NCBI GenBank assembly: GCA_005862285.1
Contig: SZXW01000004.1
Location: 34,058-98,057 of the forward strand
Reading direction: 5' to 3'
Length of the DNA: 64,000 bases
Origin: Chlorobium sp.
GTDB lineage: Bacteria > Bacteroidota > Chlorobiia > Chlorobiales > Chlorobiaceae
A program made the position numbers and the translations under genes. The notes beneath the pieces are model-generated. The model made no database searches, had not been told where the DNA came from, and was given only the letters and a program-made list of their open reading frames with translations. Below, piece by piece: positions 9,452-18,473 of the stretch (within the stretch, counting starts at the first letter, position 1; each line of letters starts with the position of its first letter).

Positions 9452-10273
9452 TTAAAGGTTTTCGACTACTGACTTGAAGATAGCGGTCATCTTGGGCTCG
9501 GCATGGTTCGAAACCTCGATGATCTCCTCGATGCTGACCGGCTGGAGCGAATCCGGGAAGCATTCGTCAGTGATGATGGACATGCCGAACACTTCCGTTC
9601 CCTGATGCACCGCGGCGATAACTTCCGGCACGGTGGACATGCCCACGACATCGGCGCCGAGGATTCTCAACATGCGGTATTCTGCACGGGTTTCGAGGCA
9701 CGGACCTGAAAGCGCGATATAGACGCCTTTCTGTAACTTGATCTTGAGTTCCAGCGCAACCTTTTCGGCAATGGCGAGAATGCGGGGTGAATAGGGAGCG
9801 CACATATCCGGGAAGCGGGATCCGATCTCGGGATCGTTCGGGCCGATCAGCGGATTGCCTCCAAGCATGTTGATATGATCGTCGATCAGCATGATATCAC
9901 CTTTCCTGAACGAGGGGTTGAGCCCGCCGCATGCATTGGTTATGCCGAGGGTCCTGACGCCGAGGTGTTTCATGACCCGCACCGGAAAAACAATCTGCTG
10001 CATGGAATAACCTTCGTAAAAATGGAAACGTCCCTGCATGGCTACCACTTTTTTACCGGCAAGGGTGCCGAAAATCAGCTTTCCATGGTGTGTTTCAACA
10101 GTGGAGATCGGGAAATTCGGAATGTCGCTGTAGTCAAGAGAAAGGGTGATGTCGATTTCTTTGGCAAGTGCGCCGAGGCCTGTGCCAAGAACGATACCGA
10201 CCGGATATTCGTCCTGTGTTTTCTTTCTTATGTAATCTACGGCTTCCTGGATTTTTGCCCGCTGTGAGATCAT
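9452..10273 (-). CDS. punA: Purine nucleoside phosphorylase (trimeric, class I)
   Basis: The 273-residue protein matches the trimeric PNP family that cleaves inosine and guanosine with phosphate. Visible motifs are GIVLGTGLGALA, VETHHGKLIFG, MQGRFHFYEGYS, TNACGGLNPSF, SGPCLETRAEYRML and VGMSTVPEVIAA. Glu and Asn in the last part (MSIITDECF region) are consistent with 6-oxopurine specificity. It is a purine salvage enzyme. Because mtnA lies in the same window, methylthioadenosine phosphorylase was considered, but the GMSTVPEV block and length favour PNP. Confidence 0.92.
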   Translation of the reverse strand: MISQRAKIQEAVDYIRKKTQDEYPVGIVLGTGLGALAKEIDITLSLDYSDIPNFPISTVETHHGKLIFGTLAGKKVVAMQGRFHFYEGYSMQQIVFPVRVMKHLGVRTLGITNACGGLNPSFRKGDIMLIDDHINMLGGNPLIGPNDPEIGSRFPDMCAPYSPRILAIAEKVALELKIKLQKGVYIALSGPCLETRAEYRMLRILGADVVGMSTVPEVIAAVHQGTEVFGMSIITDECFPDSLQPVSIEEIIEVSNHAEPKMTAIFKSVVENL

Positions 10274-10437
10274 GGTAGGAGTATTTATGAGTTAACGACA
10301 AGGATAGAAAAATTCTGACAGGCTTCCGGAGTTGCCTTTATGAAAATCTTCAAGCCGGAGCCTGAAAAAAGTGATTTTTAATATAAACTCTTGTTCTGTC
10401 AGATAAAAATGAAAGGAAGAAGCGCGGACAAGTAATA

Positions 10438-11127
10438 TCACCGCCAGCCGAAAATGGCGGTTCCCACCCTGATCATGGTGGCGCCCTCTTCGATAGCTTC
10501 TGTAAAGTCACCGCTCATTCCCATGGAAAGCTCTGAAAGTTTCAGCGGATCAGGAGCGAGTTTTCTCAGTTCGTCAAGGAGGATCCTGAGTGAGCGGAAT
10601 TCTCTTTTCGCTTCTGCAATGTCCGGGGAGGCGATGGTCATCAGGCCGCGAAGCGTGATATTCGGAAGGCTGAAAAGGGCCGCTGACAAAGGCAGCACTT
10701 CAGCGGGCGGCATCCCGTATTTGGATGCTTCGCCTGATGTATTGACTTCAAGGAGGTATTCCACATGAAGATTGCGTTTTACCGCCTGTCGGGAAAGTTC
10801 TTCCGCCGTTGAAAATCTGTCGATGCCGTGAATAAGCGCGACCCTGTCAATGATCATCCGGATTTTATTGGACTGCAGATGACCGACGAAATGCCATTTC
10901 AGGGGGATGTTTTCAAGTACCGGATCTTCCGATTTCTGGACGAACTCCTGGACGTAGCTTTCCCCGAATTCAACCTGTCCCGCATCGAACGCTTCCCTGA
11001 CGAGAGCCGCCGGTTTGGTTTTTGAAACGGCGATCAGGCTGACTCCCGCAGGGTCTCTTCCAGCTTTCAGACAAGCGGCATCAATCTGTTCATGGATTGC
11101 CTGCAGGTTCGATGCAATACTTTCCAT
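10438..11127 (-). CDS. yggS: YggS/PROSC-type PLP homeostasis protein
   Basis: The 229-residue single-domain fold-III PLP-binding protein shows LIAVSKTKPAALVREAFDAG (PLP lysine), FGESYVQEF, WHFVGHLQSNK and LSMGMSGDFTEAIEEGATMIRVGTAIFG. The family controls pyridoxal phosphate levels and amino-acid pools rather than catalysing a known reaction. It is 11 bases upstream (in transcription order, downstream) of the cyclophilin gene and probably co-transcribed with it. Confidence 0.94.
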   Translation of the reverse strand: MESIASNLQAIHEQIDAACLKAGRDPAGVSLIAVSKTKPAALVREAFDAGQVEFGESYVQEFVQKSEDPVLENIPLKWHFVGHLQSNKIRMIIDRVALIHGIDRFSTAEELSRQAVKRNLHVEYLLEVNTSGEASKYGMPPAEVLPLSAALFSLPNITLRGLMTIASPDIAEAKREFRSLRILLDELRKLAPDPLKLSELSMGMSGDFTEAIEEGATMIRVGTAIFGWR

Positions 11128-11138
11128 GCCAGTGTTGT

Positions 11139-11630
11139 TCAGGGTTTTACCGCAGGTTCGATCGTTTCGATAACGACAGGCTCGATCGGATTGTCATTGA
11201 AATCGGTCTTCACGACGGCGATTTTTTCAACCACGTCCAAGCCTGACTCGACAAAACCGAATACGGTATACTGACCGTCAAGGAAATCATTGTCGGCTTG
11301 GTTGATGTAGAACTGGCTTCCGGAAGATGCTTTCTGGGGATTGTTGTCCCTTGCAGCGGCAAGCGTTCCTTTTTTGTTCGGGTGTCTGATCTCGGCAGGG
11401 ATGCGGTATGAGGGGCCGCCAGTGCCATGCAGGCCGCGTTTTTCTTCATGCCTCGACAGCGGATCCCCGGTCTGGATCATGAATCCCTCGATAACCCTGT
11501 GAAAACGGATTCCGTTGTAATAACCCTCGCCGACAAGCTTGACGAAATTGTCCCGGTGCTGAGGGGTGTCGTCGTAAAGGGCGATCGCTATATCCCCCTG
11601 GGTGGTTTTGATAATGAACTGTTCAGGCAT
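11139..11630 (-). CDS. Cyclophilin-type peptidyl-prolyl cis-trans isomerase
   Basis: The 163-residue protein is a minimal cyclophilin domain with no signal peptide, so cytoplasmic. RFHRVIEGFMIQTGDP, SSGSQFYIN and GQYTVFGFVESGLDVV carry the catalytic Arg, Phe and Gln positions. It speeds proline isomerisation in protein folding. It sits 34 bases after the TPR anchor gene and before yggS, all on the minus strand. Confidence 0.94.
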   Translation of the reverse strand: MPEQFIIKTTQGDIAIALYDDTPQHRDNFVKLVGEGYYNGIRFHRVIEGFMIQTGDPLSRHEEKRGLHGTGGPSYRIPAEIRHPNKKGTLAAARDNNPQKASSGSQFYINQADNDFLDGQYTVFGFVESGLDVVEKIAVVKTDFNDNPIEPVVIETIEPAVKP

Positions 11631-11664
11631 GGTAATGATCTGGTATGGTCAATGGTTCAAAGAT

Positions 11665-12345
11665 TCAAAGATTTCCGGAAATCTGCCAGAGTGTCTGCTG
11701 GGCTATTGCCGCTCCCTGGGAAAGAGGATAATCGGCAATGATTTTCCTGTCGAGTTCTGCGGCTTTCGCAAGCTGGTTCGCCTGCCGGAAGCAGTTTGCC
11801 TCCTTGGCAAGGTAGAGGGATTTCAGGGCTGTTGTTTCAGCTTTTTTCGAAGCATCATCGAAGGCTGATGCTGCTTCGGTGAACTGCTTCTTCTCGAAGT
11901 AGCATGCGCCGGCACCTGCAAGTGCGGCTGCGGCAAGATCCCTGCTGTCGATGGAAACGGATTTGAAGGCTTTCAGGGCGGAATCGATATTGCCATTCAG
12001 GTAATAGGCATTGGCAATCATGAGAGATGCCATATTGCCGCTCGAAGTGCCTGCATAATCATCGGCAATTTTTTTCAGGCCGGACATTTTCCCCTGTCCG
12101 TTGATGGCGATGCCGAATTCCTTGTGGTCGAAATAGGGCGCTACCCTTGAAAGCTGCAGTGCGGCTTCCTGCTCCCTGTTCTGCTGGTTTTGGATCCAGA
12201 AAAAAACGCCGCCGCCTGTGCAGACAATCAGCACGAGCGCGCCGATAAGCGCATTTCTGTATTTTATGGCGATATAGAGGAGGTGATCGGCCAGCTCTAA
12301 TTTTTCATTGTTCTGAGCAGGGGCGCCTGTCTGTATTTCATTCAT
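11665..12345 (-). CDS. Membrane-anchored TPR protein (YfgM-like)
   Basis: The 226-residue protein has one transmembrane segment near residues 30-52 (NALIGALVLIVCTGGGVFFW) and then repeated helical pairs in the periplasmic-facing part, with TPR-like units such as ASLMIANAYYLNGNIDSALKAF and AALAGAGACYFEKKQFTEAASAF. This layout resembles YfgM, which assists SecYEG-linked chaperones. The neighbouring cyclophilin gene is compatible with a folding role, but this is inference. Confidence 0.75.
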   Translation of the reverse strand: MNEIQTGAPAQNNEKLELADHLLYIAIKYRNALIGALVLIVCTGGGVFFWIQNQQNREQEAALQLSRVAPYFDHKEFGIAINGQGKMSGLKKIADDYAGTSSGNMASLMIANAYYLNGNIDSALKAFKSVSIDSRDLAAAALAGAGACYFEKKQFTEAASAFDDASKKAETTALKSLYLAKEANCFRQANQLAKAAELDRKIIADYPLSQGAAIAQQTLWQISGNL

Positions 12346-12468
12346 GGTTGAATATATCTGGTTGATGCACCGGCTGAAATTACCCGGTGTGTTACGGCCC
12401 GAAACCTAAGCAAGTTTGCCTGAAAAACAAAATCATTACATCGCGGAAGAGATCCAAAAGCGATGCTC

Positions 12469-13242
12469 TCAACAATCCGGCAATTTAAACAATTCGACGG
12501 TATTCCTTACTATTCCTTCAGCTGCTATTTCAAGTGGAATGTCCAGTATTTCCGCTATGGCCTGTGTAATGAAACGCACATAGGCCGGTTCGTTGCGTTT
12601 GCCCCGGTACGGAACAGGTGAAAGATAAGGAGCGTCCGTTTCCGTCAGCAAATCTCCGAGCGATACCGCTCTGATCACATCCGGCAGTTGCGATTTTTTA
12701 TACGTGACCGTGCCCGGAATGGAAAGCTTGAAACCAAGGCTTATGCATTTTTCTGCAATGGCCGCATCACCGGAAAAGCAGTGCATCGCTCCCCGCATGC
12801 CGGAATGCTTTTCTTCATCGAGAATCGCGAGCATATCTTCCCACGCATCACGGCAATGGATCACAAGAGGCAGGTCAAGGGAGCGGGCGATTCTCAGCAT
12901 CCGGCGGAACGCATCCTGCTGAAGCGCGGGATCGATACCGGGATAATGGTAATCGAGGCCGATTTCCCCGATTGCCACGACCTTCGGGGAAACAGCGAGC
13001 CGAATGAGCTCGTCGAATAAGCTGTCATCGAGAAGCAGGTTCGTTTCGTGGGGATGAAGGCCTACGTTGGCAAAAATAAAATCGAAACGGCCGGCAAGTT
13101 CTATCGATTTCCGGCTTGTCGTCACATCGGTTCCTGGGTCGATCAGGATGGAGACCTTTTCCTCGATGAGCCGGGTTACGACCTCGTTGCGGTCCTGATC
13201 AAAATCCGGGAAAGAAAGGTGGCAATGCGTGTCAACGAACAT
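12469..13242 (-). CDS. tatD: TatD-family metal-dependent DNase
   Basis: The 257-residue TIM-barrel hydrolase shows FVDTHCHLSFPDFD at the N-terminus, VAIGEIGLDYHY, LPLVIHCRDAW, GAMHCFSGD and LLTETDAPYLSP, the metal ligands of the TatD family. Members act as 3'-5' exonucleases or proofreading deacylases. The start overlaps the lspA stop by 11 bases, so the two are translationally linked. Confidence 0.94.
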   Translation of the reverse strand: MFVDTHCHLSFPDFDQDRNEVVTRLIEEKVSILIDPGTDVTTSRKSIELAGRFDFIFANVGLHPHETNLLLDDSLFDELIRLAVSPKVVAIGEIGLDYHYPGIDPALQQDAFRRMLRIARSLDLPLVIHCRDAWEDMLAILDEEKHSGMRGAMHCFSGDAAIAEKCISLGFKLSIPGTVTYKKSQLPDVIRAVSLGDLLTETDAPYLSPVPYRGKRNEPAYVRFITQAIAEILDIPLEIAAEGIVRNTVELFKLPDC

Positions 13243-13741
13243 CGGTGGTTTCCGCCATGGTTTCGTGGGAAAATACCTGGTTGTGGAAAAGGATCAGCAT
13301 ACATGCGCCGATCGTGATCGCGGAGTCTGCGACATTGAAAATAGGCCAGAGAGAGACATAGGTTCCCAGTATCTTTCCATGGTAAAGATCGAAATAGATG
13401 AAATCGACGACCTTTCCCGATGTGATGCGGTCGATCATGTTGCCGATGCCGCCGCCTGTGATAAGCGCAAAAGGTATAAGGAAGATCGCGTCCTGTCTTT
13501 TCGAGCGAATCACATAGAAAAGTACCGTCGCGGTGATCAGTCCGGTCATCAGAAGCAGCATTGCAGGCGGTGCGAACTCCACACCGAAAGCTACGCCCCT
13601 GTTCTGTGCGAAAGTCAGTGAAAAAAGCCCGGGAATGACGGGAATGCCGTCCGGCAGGCTGCTGAGATAATCGACAGCAAGTTTTTTCGTGAACTGGTCA
13701 AGGCCTATGACGAGCAGGATAATTGCAGAAAACCATTTCAT
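13232..13741 (-). CDS. lspA: Lipoprotein signal peptidase II
   Basis: The 169-residue protein has four membrane segments and the LspA signatures: QNRGVAFG, GGGIGNMIDRITSGKVVDFI with the first catalytic Asp, and WPIFNVADSAITIGA with the second. It removes signal peptides from prolipoproteins in the inner membrane. The gene is between aroE and tatD on the minus strand and overlaps tatD. Confidence 0.96.
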   Translation of the reverse strand: MKWFSAIILLVIGLDQFTKKLAVDYLSSLPDGIPVIPGLFSLTFAQNRGVAFGVEFAPPAMLLLMTGLITATVLFYVIRSKRQDAIFLIPFALITGGGIGNMIDRITSGKVVDFIYFDLYHGKILGTYVSLWPIFNVADSAITIGACMLILFHNQVFSHETMAETTDVR

Positions 13742-13793
13742 GTTTGTGGAGCGGAATTCACGGTTTCAAATGGATAAAAAGTCGTATTAATAA

Positions 13794-14681
13794 TCATTGA
13801 TTATTGCTCTGGAGTGCATCCAGGACATTTCGCCTGACCGTATCGACCGGCATGGTGCAACCGGTCCAGAGCTCGAACGAGCGGGAAGCCTGCCCGATGA
13901 GCATTTCGATGCCAGGTACCGTTACGGCACCCGCTTTTTTCGCAGCGCGGAGGAGCGGGGTATCAAAGGGGTTGTAAACCATATCGTAGATTATCTGTCC
14001 TTTGCGGATGACCCCGATGTCGAGAGGCACGATGCTCTTCATTTCGTCCGGACGTCCCTTCGTTCCGACCGGGGTGGCATTCACTGCAACGGCACAATGG
14101 CGCAACATGTCGATATATTGCGCATTTCCGGCATGAAGGTTTTCTATCGGATGAGGTGTCACCTCTTCCTTTGCTGCATAATCGCTCAGCATTGATTCTG
14201 CCTTGGCGGTATCTCTCGCGAAGAGCAGGATCTCTGAAGGAGAGAAAAAAAGCCGGAACGCTTCGATAGCGGCAAGGGCGGCCCCCCCGATACCGAAAAT
14301 ACAGACAGGCTGCCCTGCAATTTCCTCTTTGAACGGCAGTAACGGTGCCGCGAAACCGGCGATATCGGTGTTATGTCCCGAGAGCTTTCCATCATTGTTG
14401 ACGATCGTGTTGACGGCCATGATAGATGCGGCTTCCGCTGAAAGTTCATCGAGAAAAGGAACGACGGTCTGCTTGTAGGGGATGGTTACGTTGAACCCCG
14501 CGATGCCGAGGGCCCTGGCCCCTTTGAGCGCGTCACCGATAAAGGCATGATCGGCGACATTGAAAATGGTATAATAATAGGGCAGCCCGAGCGCTTCGCA
14601 GGCCGTGTTGTGGATAAGCGGTGAAAAGGAATAATTCACGCCGCGGCCGATGAGACCGAGGATTTTTTTCGCTTGTGCCAT
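13794..14681 (-). CDS. aroE: Shikimate dehydrogenase
   Basis: The 295-residue protein shows the substrate-binding [17 protein letters not shown] with the catalytic lysine, HNTDIAGF, the NADP-binding [13 protein letters not shown] and [18 protein letters not shown] and [10 protein letters not shown]. It reduces 3-dehydroshikimate to shikimate in aromatic amino-acid synthesis. It starts 25 bases after the stop of the upstream TPR gene. Confidence 0.95.
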   Translation of the reverse strand: MAQAKKILGLIGRGVNYSFSPLIHNTACEALGLPYYYTIFNVADHAFIGDALKGARALGIAGFNVTIPYKQTVVPFLDELSAEAASIMAVNTIVNNDGKLSGHNTDIAGFAAPLLPFKEEIAGQPVCIFGIGGAALAAIEAFRLFFSPSEILLFARDTAKAESMLSDYAAKEEVTPHPIENLHAGNAQYIDMLRHCAVAVNATPVGTKGRPDEMKSIVPLDIGVIRKGQIIYDMVYNPFDTPLLRAAKKAGAVTVPGIEMLIGQASRSFELWTGCTMPVDTVRRNVLDALQSNNQ

Positions 14682-14705
14682 GCAGGGTGTCGGGTCAGGT
14701 CGTGA

Positions 14706-16100
14706 TCATGAAATTCCGAGCATACGCCTGATGGCATCCTGCTGATAGAGTTCCGGGAAGGTGCTCTGAAACAGTTGTTTCTTGTCCGGGTCTATCTTGA
14801 ATGCTTTGCTCAGGGCTTTAAGCGTGCTGAGCTTGTCGCCGATTGCAAAATATGCCGCCGCGATTTCAAAATGGGCATCGGCTGAAAGAGGCTGAAGTTT
14901 CAGGGAGTTCTGCAGGGCATCAATGGAATCGTTGATATGGCCGGCATCCCTGAGCACCATTGCGAAATCCACCCAGATTTGAGGGCTTTCGGCATCGATT
15001 TTGAGAATTTCCCGATAGGTCTCGATCGAGTGTTCGAGATAATTGAGATTGTATTCAATTTCCGCTTTCAGGAGCAGGAACTCAATGCTGTCCGGATCGG
15101 CTTTCAATGCCTGTACGGTCGCGGTGAATGCCGGCTCGTACTCTTCAAGTGCTTCATAACAGCACGCAAGGGCAAACCATGCATCGGCGAAATCACTGCT
15201 GATATCGAGACAGCGCCGGTAGCAGTCGATGGCCTGGTTGTATTCTTCGAGTTCTTCGTAGGCAATGCCGAGATTATAAAGTGCATTGATATCTTCAGGT
15301 TCGAATTCGAGCGTTTTCAGGTAGCTTTCAATAGCTTCCTCGATGCGTCCGGTAATGGCCAGGACGTTAGCCCTGTTATACCATGCCGAACTGAAATCGT
15401 CAGCTATAGCGATGGCCATGTCGTAACTATCGAGAGCTTCGCTGTACTGCTTCAGTTTGCTCAGAACGAGACCGTTGTTGTACCAGGCATTGATATTGTA
15501 GGGATCGAGATCGATGGCTTTCTGATAGCACGCCGAACTTTCATCAAGTTTGCCCATCAGGTCTTTACAATAGGCAAGCTCATACCATGAATCAGAAAAA
15601 CCGGGATCAAGATCGAGCGCCTGTTCAAAATACAGTTCGGCTTCACTGAACCTTTCGAGACGCTGCAGGATTATTCCCTTGTAATAAAAATATTCTTTTT
15701 CTATGGAAGAATCGACGGTGATTTTTTCAAGCTCAACGAGCGAGGCTTCAAGGCTCCCTGTATTGAAGTATGCGAGAGCGAGATTCAGGTTCATTTCACT
15801 GTCCGTCGGACTGAGGATGGCAGCTTTTTTAAAAGCTTCGAGTGCATCGTCGAAAAAGCCGTTCAGCGTGAGGCTGTTTCCGAGATGGAACCATGTTTCC
15901 GTGTTGTAGGGGGCAATTTCTTCAAGACGGCGGGCGACAGCAAGCGATTCAATGAGGTGTCCGTCTTCATTGTACTGGGCAATCCTGTCAAGGAGTTCTT
16001 CAGAATCGAAAATCGAATCCAATCCTTCGAGATCGGGTTGTTTTCTTTCGGGTCCTCCTGTCAAACTGTGATTTTCATCAAAAAAATCTGGCAGATTCAT
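14706..16100 (-). CDS. Tetratricopeptide repeat protein
   Basis: The 464-residue acidic protein is a continuous array of about eleven 34-residue TPR units, with repeats such as [40 protein letters not shown] and [19 protein letters not shown]. There is no signal peptide. TPR arrays are protein-interaction scaffolds; the partner cannot be read from the sequence. Large repeat-only TPR proteins of this kind are frequent in Chlorobiota and Bacteroidota. Confidence 0.85.
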   Translation of the reverse strand: MNLPDFFDENHSLTGGPERKQPDLEGLDSIFDSEELLDRIAQYNEDGHLIESLAVARRLEEIAPYNTETWFHLGNSLTLNGFFDDALEAFKKAAILSPTDSEMNLNLALAYFNTGSLEASLVELEKITVDSSIEKEYFYYKGIILQRLERFSEAELYFEQALDLDPGFSDSWYELAYCKDLMGKLDESSACYQKAIDLDPYNINAWYNNGLVLSKLKQYSEALDSYDMAIAIADDFSSAWYNRANVLAITGRIEEAIESYLKTLEFEPEDINALYNLGIAYEELEEYNQAIDCYRRCLDISSDFADAWFALACCYEALEEYEPAFTATVQALKADPDSIEFLLLKAEIEYNLNYLEHSIETYREILKIDAESPQIWVDFAMVLRDAGHINDSIDALQNSLKLQPLSADAHFEIAAAYFAIGDKLSTLKALSKAFKIDPDKKQLFQSTFPELYQQDAIRRMLGIS

Positions 16101-16206
16101 AATCGGTCGTAAAAAGTTACTTCATATCCAAATCACAATCATCAGCAAATATATAAAAGAATTTCTTAAGAAAAACATTGTGAAAGGCTGGCTGGTTTCT
16201 GAACAC

Positions 16207-18090
16207 TCATGGTCTGAAGTACCGGTAAACAAGATCGGCTGTTTTTGCGCCTGCAATTTCCTGTAATTCCCCTGTCGATGCTTTTGCAACTGCATCAACC
16301 GAGCCGAAATGTTCGAGCAGCTTGAAAGCGGTTTTTTCCCCTACTCCTTTAATTGATGTGAGTTCGGTCTGCAAGGTCCTTTTTGATTTCAGGTTCCTGT
16401 GATAGGAAACGGCAAAACGGTGTGCTTCGTCACGCAGCTGCTGAAGCAGCTTCAGTGCTGGGGATGTTTTCGGAAGATTGAACGGGTCTTTCGTATGAGG
16501 AAGAAATATTTCCTCGATCCTTTTGGCAAGACCTATCACAGGAATCGATACCCCGATGGATTGCAGTGCCTTGCAGGCCGTGTTGACCTGCCCTTTGCCT
16601 CCATCGACTACGATGAGATCGGGCAAGGGCAGTTCCTCTGAGAGAGAGCCCCCGTAGCGCCTGATAATGACTTCGTTCATGGCGGCATAATCATCGGAGC
16701 CTTCAAAAGAGTGAAGTCTGAACTTTCTGTAATCGGATTTTTTCAGTTTTCCCTTCTCGAAGCAGACCATGGAACTGACATAATCTGTCCCCTGATGATG
16801 GGAGTTGTCGAAACATTCGATTCTCTGCGGTATTTTCGACAGATGAAGCAAGGCGGCCAGCGCTGCAAGACCATGATGTTCACGGGCAGCTTCACCCCGT
16901 TTCTGTTTCTGGATCAGGTATTCCTCAAGATGGTGCTCCGCATTCTGACGGCACATTTCGATCAACTTCGCTTTGTCGCCTATACGGGGAACAACGATTT
17001 TCGGTGACCTGAGCTCCTGTTTTTCCCTACGCTGTTTTTCCGTAACAAGTGCGCGAAGCGCCTCCTCTTCATCCTGCGAAAGCGGTTCCAGCAGAAGAAT
17101 TTCATCCGGAACCAGTTCCGGGGTTTCGAGATAATAGGTTTCCAGGACTTTCACCTGCAGTTCTGCAATCGTTTCACCTTCGGTATTGTTCATGTAGAAA
17201 CGCTGAGAGCCGAGCAGCTTTCCTTCTCGTATTTTAAAAACAATCCCGCAGGCGTCGTCCTCTCCTGCTGCTACAGCGAAAACGTCCCTGTCGAAGCCGT
17301 CTTCCGCTACGACCCTCTGTCGTTCGGAATATCGTTTGAGGCTTTCTATCTGTGTTTTCAGTTCCGAGGCCTGTTCGAATTTCAGTTCGGCAGCACAAGC
17401 ATGCATCGTTTCGGTAAGGGAACGGATAAGGCTTGATGTTTTACCTTTCAGAAGCTTGATGATTTCGGCGATCATCAAGAGATATTCCTCTTCGGTCTGA
17501 AGTCCTTCACAGGGCCCTTTGCACTTATGGATATGGTAATCGAGACAGAGCCTGATTTTTTTCGCTGCGATATTTTCAGGAGTCAGCCGGTATTTGCAGC
17601 TTCTCAAGGGAAAAATGGTTCCAATCAGGTCGAGTATCGCGCGAAGCTGGCGTGCCTCGGTATAGGGACCGAACCAGGTCGATCCGTCCCGCTTCATCTG
17701 CCGGCTGAGGAAGATACGCGGAAACGGTTCGTTCGTGATGACGAGATAAGGATAGGTCTTGTCGTCTTTCAGGTTGACGTTGTACCTGGGCTTCAGTTCC
17801 TTGATGAGGTTGTTTTCAAGAATGAGCGCTTCGACTTCCGAGGATGTGATGATAACTTCGAAATCCCGGATATGGCTTACCAGTACCAGAGTTTTGCCAT
17901 AAAGCTGCTGCGGAGGCCTGAAATAGGAGCGGACACGGTTCCTCAGGTTTTTAGCCTTGCCGACGTATATAACTTTTCCTTTTGCGTTCCTGAACTGATA
18001 TACGCCCGGGGAAGCCGGAAGAGAGGATATTTTTTCCTGCAGTGCAGCTTTTACGTCCGCAACCTGCGGTATTTCATCATGCTCGTTCAT
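16207..18090 (-). CDS. uvrC: Excinuclease ABC subunit C
   Basis: The 627-residue protein has the N-terminal GIY-YIG nuclease (SPGVYQFRNAKGKVIYVGKA near residue 28), the UVR motif around residues 210-240 (FEQASELKTQIESLK), the RNase H-like endonuclease with IECFDNSHHQGTDYV and VVDGGKGQ, and two C-terminal helix-hairpin-helix motifs (LTSIKGVGEKTAFKLLEHFG). It makes both incisions in nucleotide excision repair. Length and order of domains are normal. Confidence 0.97.
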   Translation of the reverse strand: MNEHDEIPQVADVKAALQEKISSLPASPGVYQFRNAKGKVIYVGKAKNLRNRVRSYFRPPQQLYGKTLVLVSHIRDFEVIITSSEVEALILENNLIKELKPRYNVNLKDDKTYPYLVITNEPFPRIFLSRQMKRDGSTWFGPYTEARQLRAILDLIGTIFPLRSCKYRLTPENIAAKKIRLCLDYHIHKCKGPCEGLQTEEEYLLMIAEIIKLLKGKTSSLIRSLTETMHACAAELKFEQASELKTQIESLKRYSERQRVVAEDGFDRDVFAVAAGEDDACGIVFKIREGKLLGSQRFYMNNTEGETIAELQVKVLETYYLETPELVPDEILLLEPLSQDEEEALRALVTEKQRREKQELRSPKIVVPRIGDKAKLIEMCRQNAEHHLEEYLIQKQKRGEAAREHHGLAALAALLHLSKIPQRIECFDNSHHQGTDYVSSMVCFEKGKLKKSDYRKFRLHSFEGSDDYAAMNEVIIRRYGGSLSEELPLPDLIVVDGGKGQVNTACKALQSIGVSIPVIGLAKRIEEIFLPHTKDPFNLPKTSPALKLLQQLRDEAHRFAVSYHRNLKSKRTLQTELTSIKGVGEKTAFKLLEHFGSVDAVAKASTGELQEIAGAKTADLVYRYFRP

Positions 18091-18155
18091 TCTTGCAGGG
18101 TCCTGATAGCCGGTATTCCGATCCTTTGTTTACACCGGAAAACGATACCATAAAA

Positions 18156-18192
18156 AAGGGAAAAGCCGCATAAAAGTTGCGGCTTTTCCCTT
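18156..18192. terminator. Strong intrinsic terminator
   Basis: AAGGGAAAAGCCGCA and TGCGGCTTTTCCCTT form a 15-base-pair stem. It lies 31 bases past the DUF6814 stop and ends the MHS transporter/DUF6814 transcript on the minus strand; it also insulates uvrC. Confidence 0.8.
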
Positions 18193-18222
18193 GAAAAAAA
18201 TACAGGAAATGCTTTCAGCGCT

Positions 18223-18447
18223 TCATGCAACCGAATTGTATTCACCCTTCAGGGCAAATACTCCGAAAGCGATAAGGCTGAAGGCGATAATCGGCATCAG
18301 AACCACAATGACGATGGACCAGAAAATCCAGTTCTCCTCAGTTGGTTTTTCTCCGATTTCCTGCATGGCCCGCATGACGATGAAGGGAATGATCCCTACA
18401 CCCATGGCAGTCCAGAGCAATCCGAAAATCCTTTTTATTACTGACAT
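18223..18447 (-). CDS. Small two-helix membrane protein, DUF6814 type
   Basis: The 74-residue protein has two membrane segments (residues about 8-26 and 43-66) and the cytoplasmic-looking linker QEIGEKPTEENW. I recognise it as the small protein that regularly accompanies an MHS-family transporter in Chlorobiota and Bacteroidota. It starts 27 bases after the transporter stop, so it is co-transcribed and may be an accessory subunit. Confidence 0.75.
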   Translation of the reverse strand: MSVIKRIFGLLWTAMGVGIIPFIVMRAMQEIGEKPTEENWIFWSIVIVVLMPIIAFSLIAFGVFALKGEYNSVA

Positions 18448-18473
18448 GTTAAAATGATTTAAAAGGTTCTTGA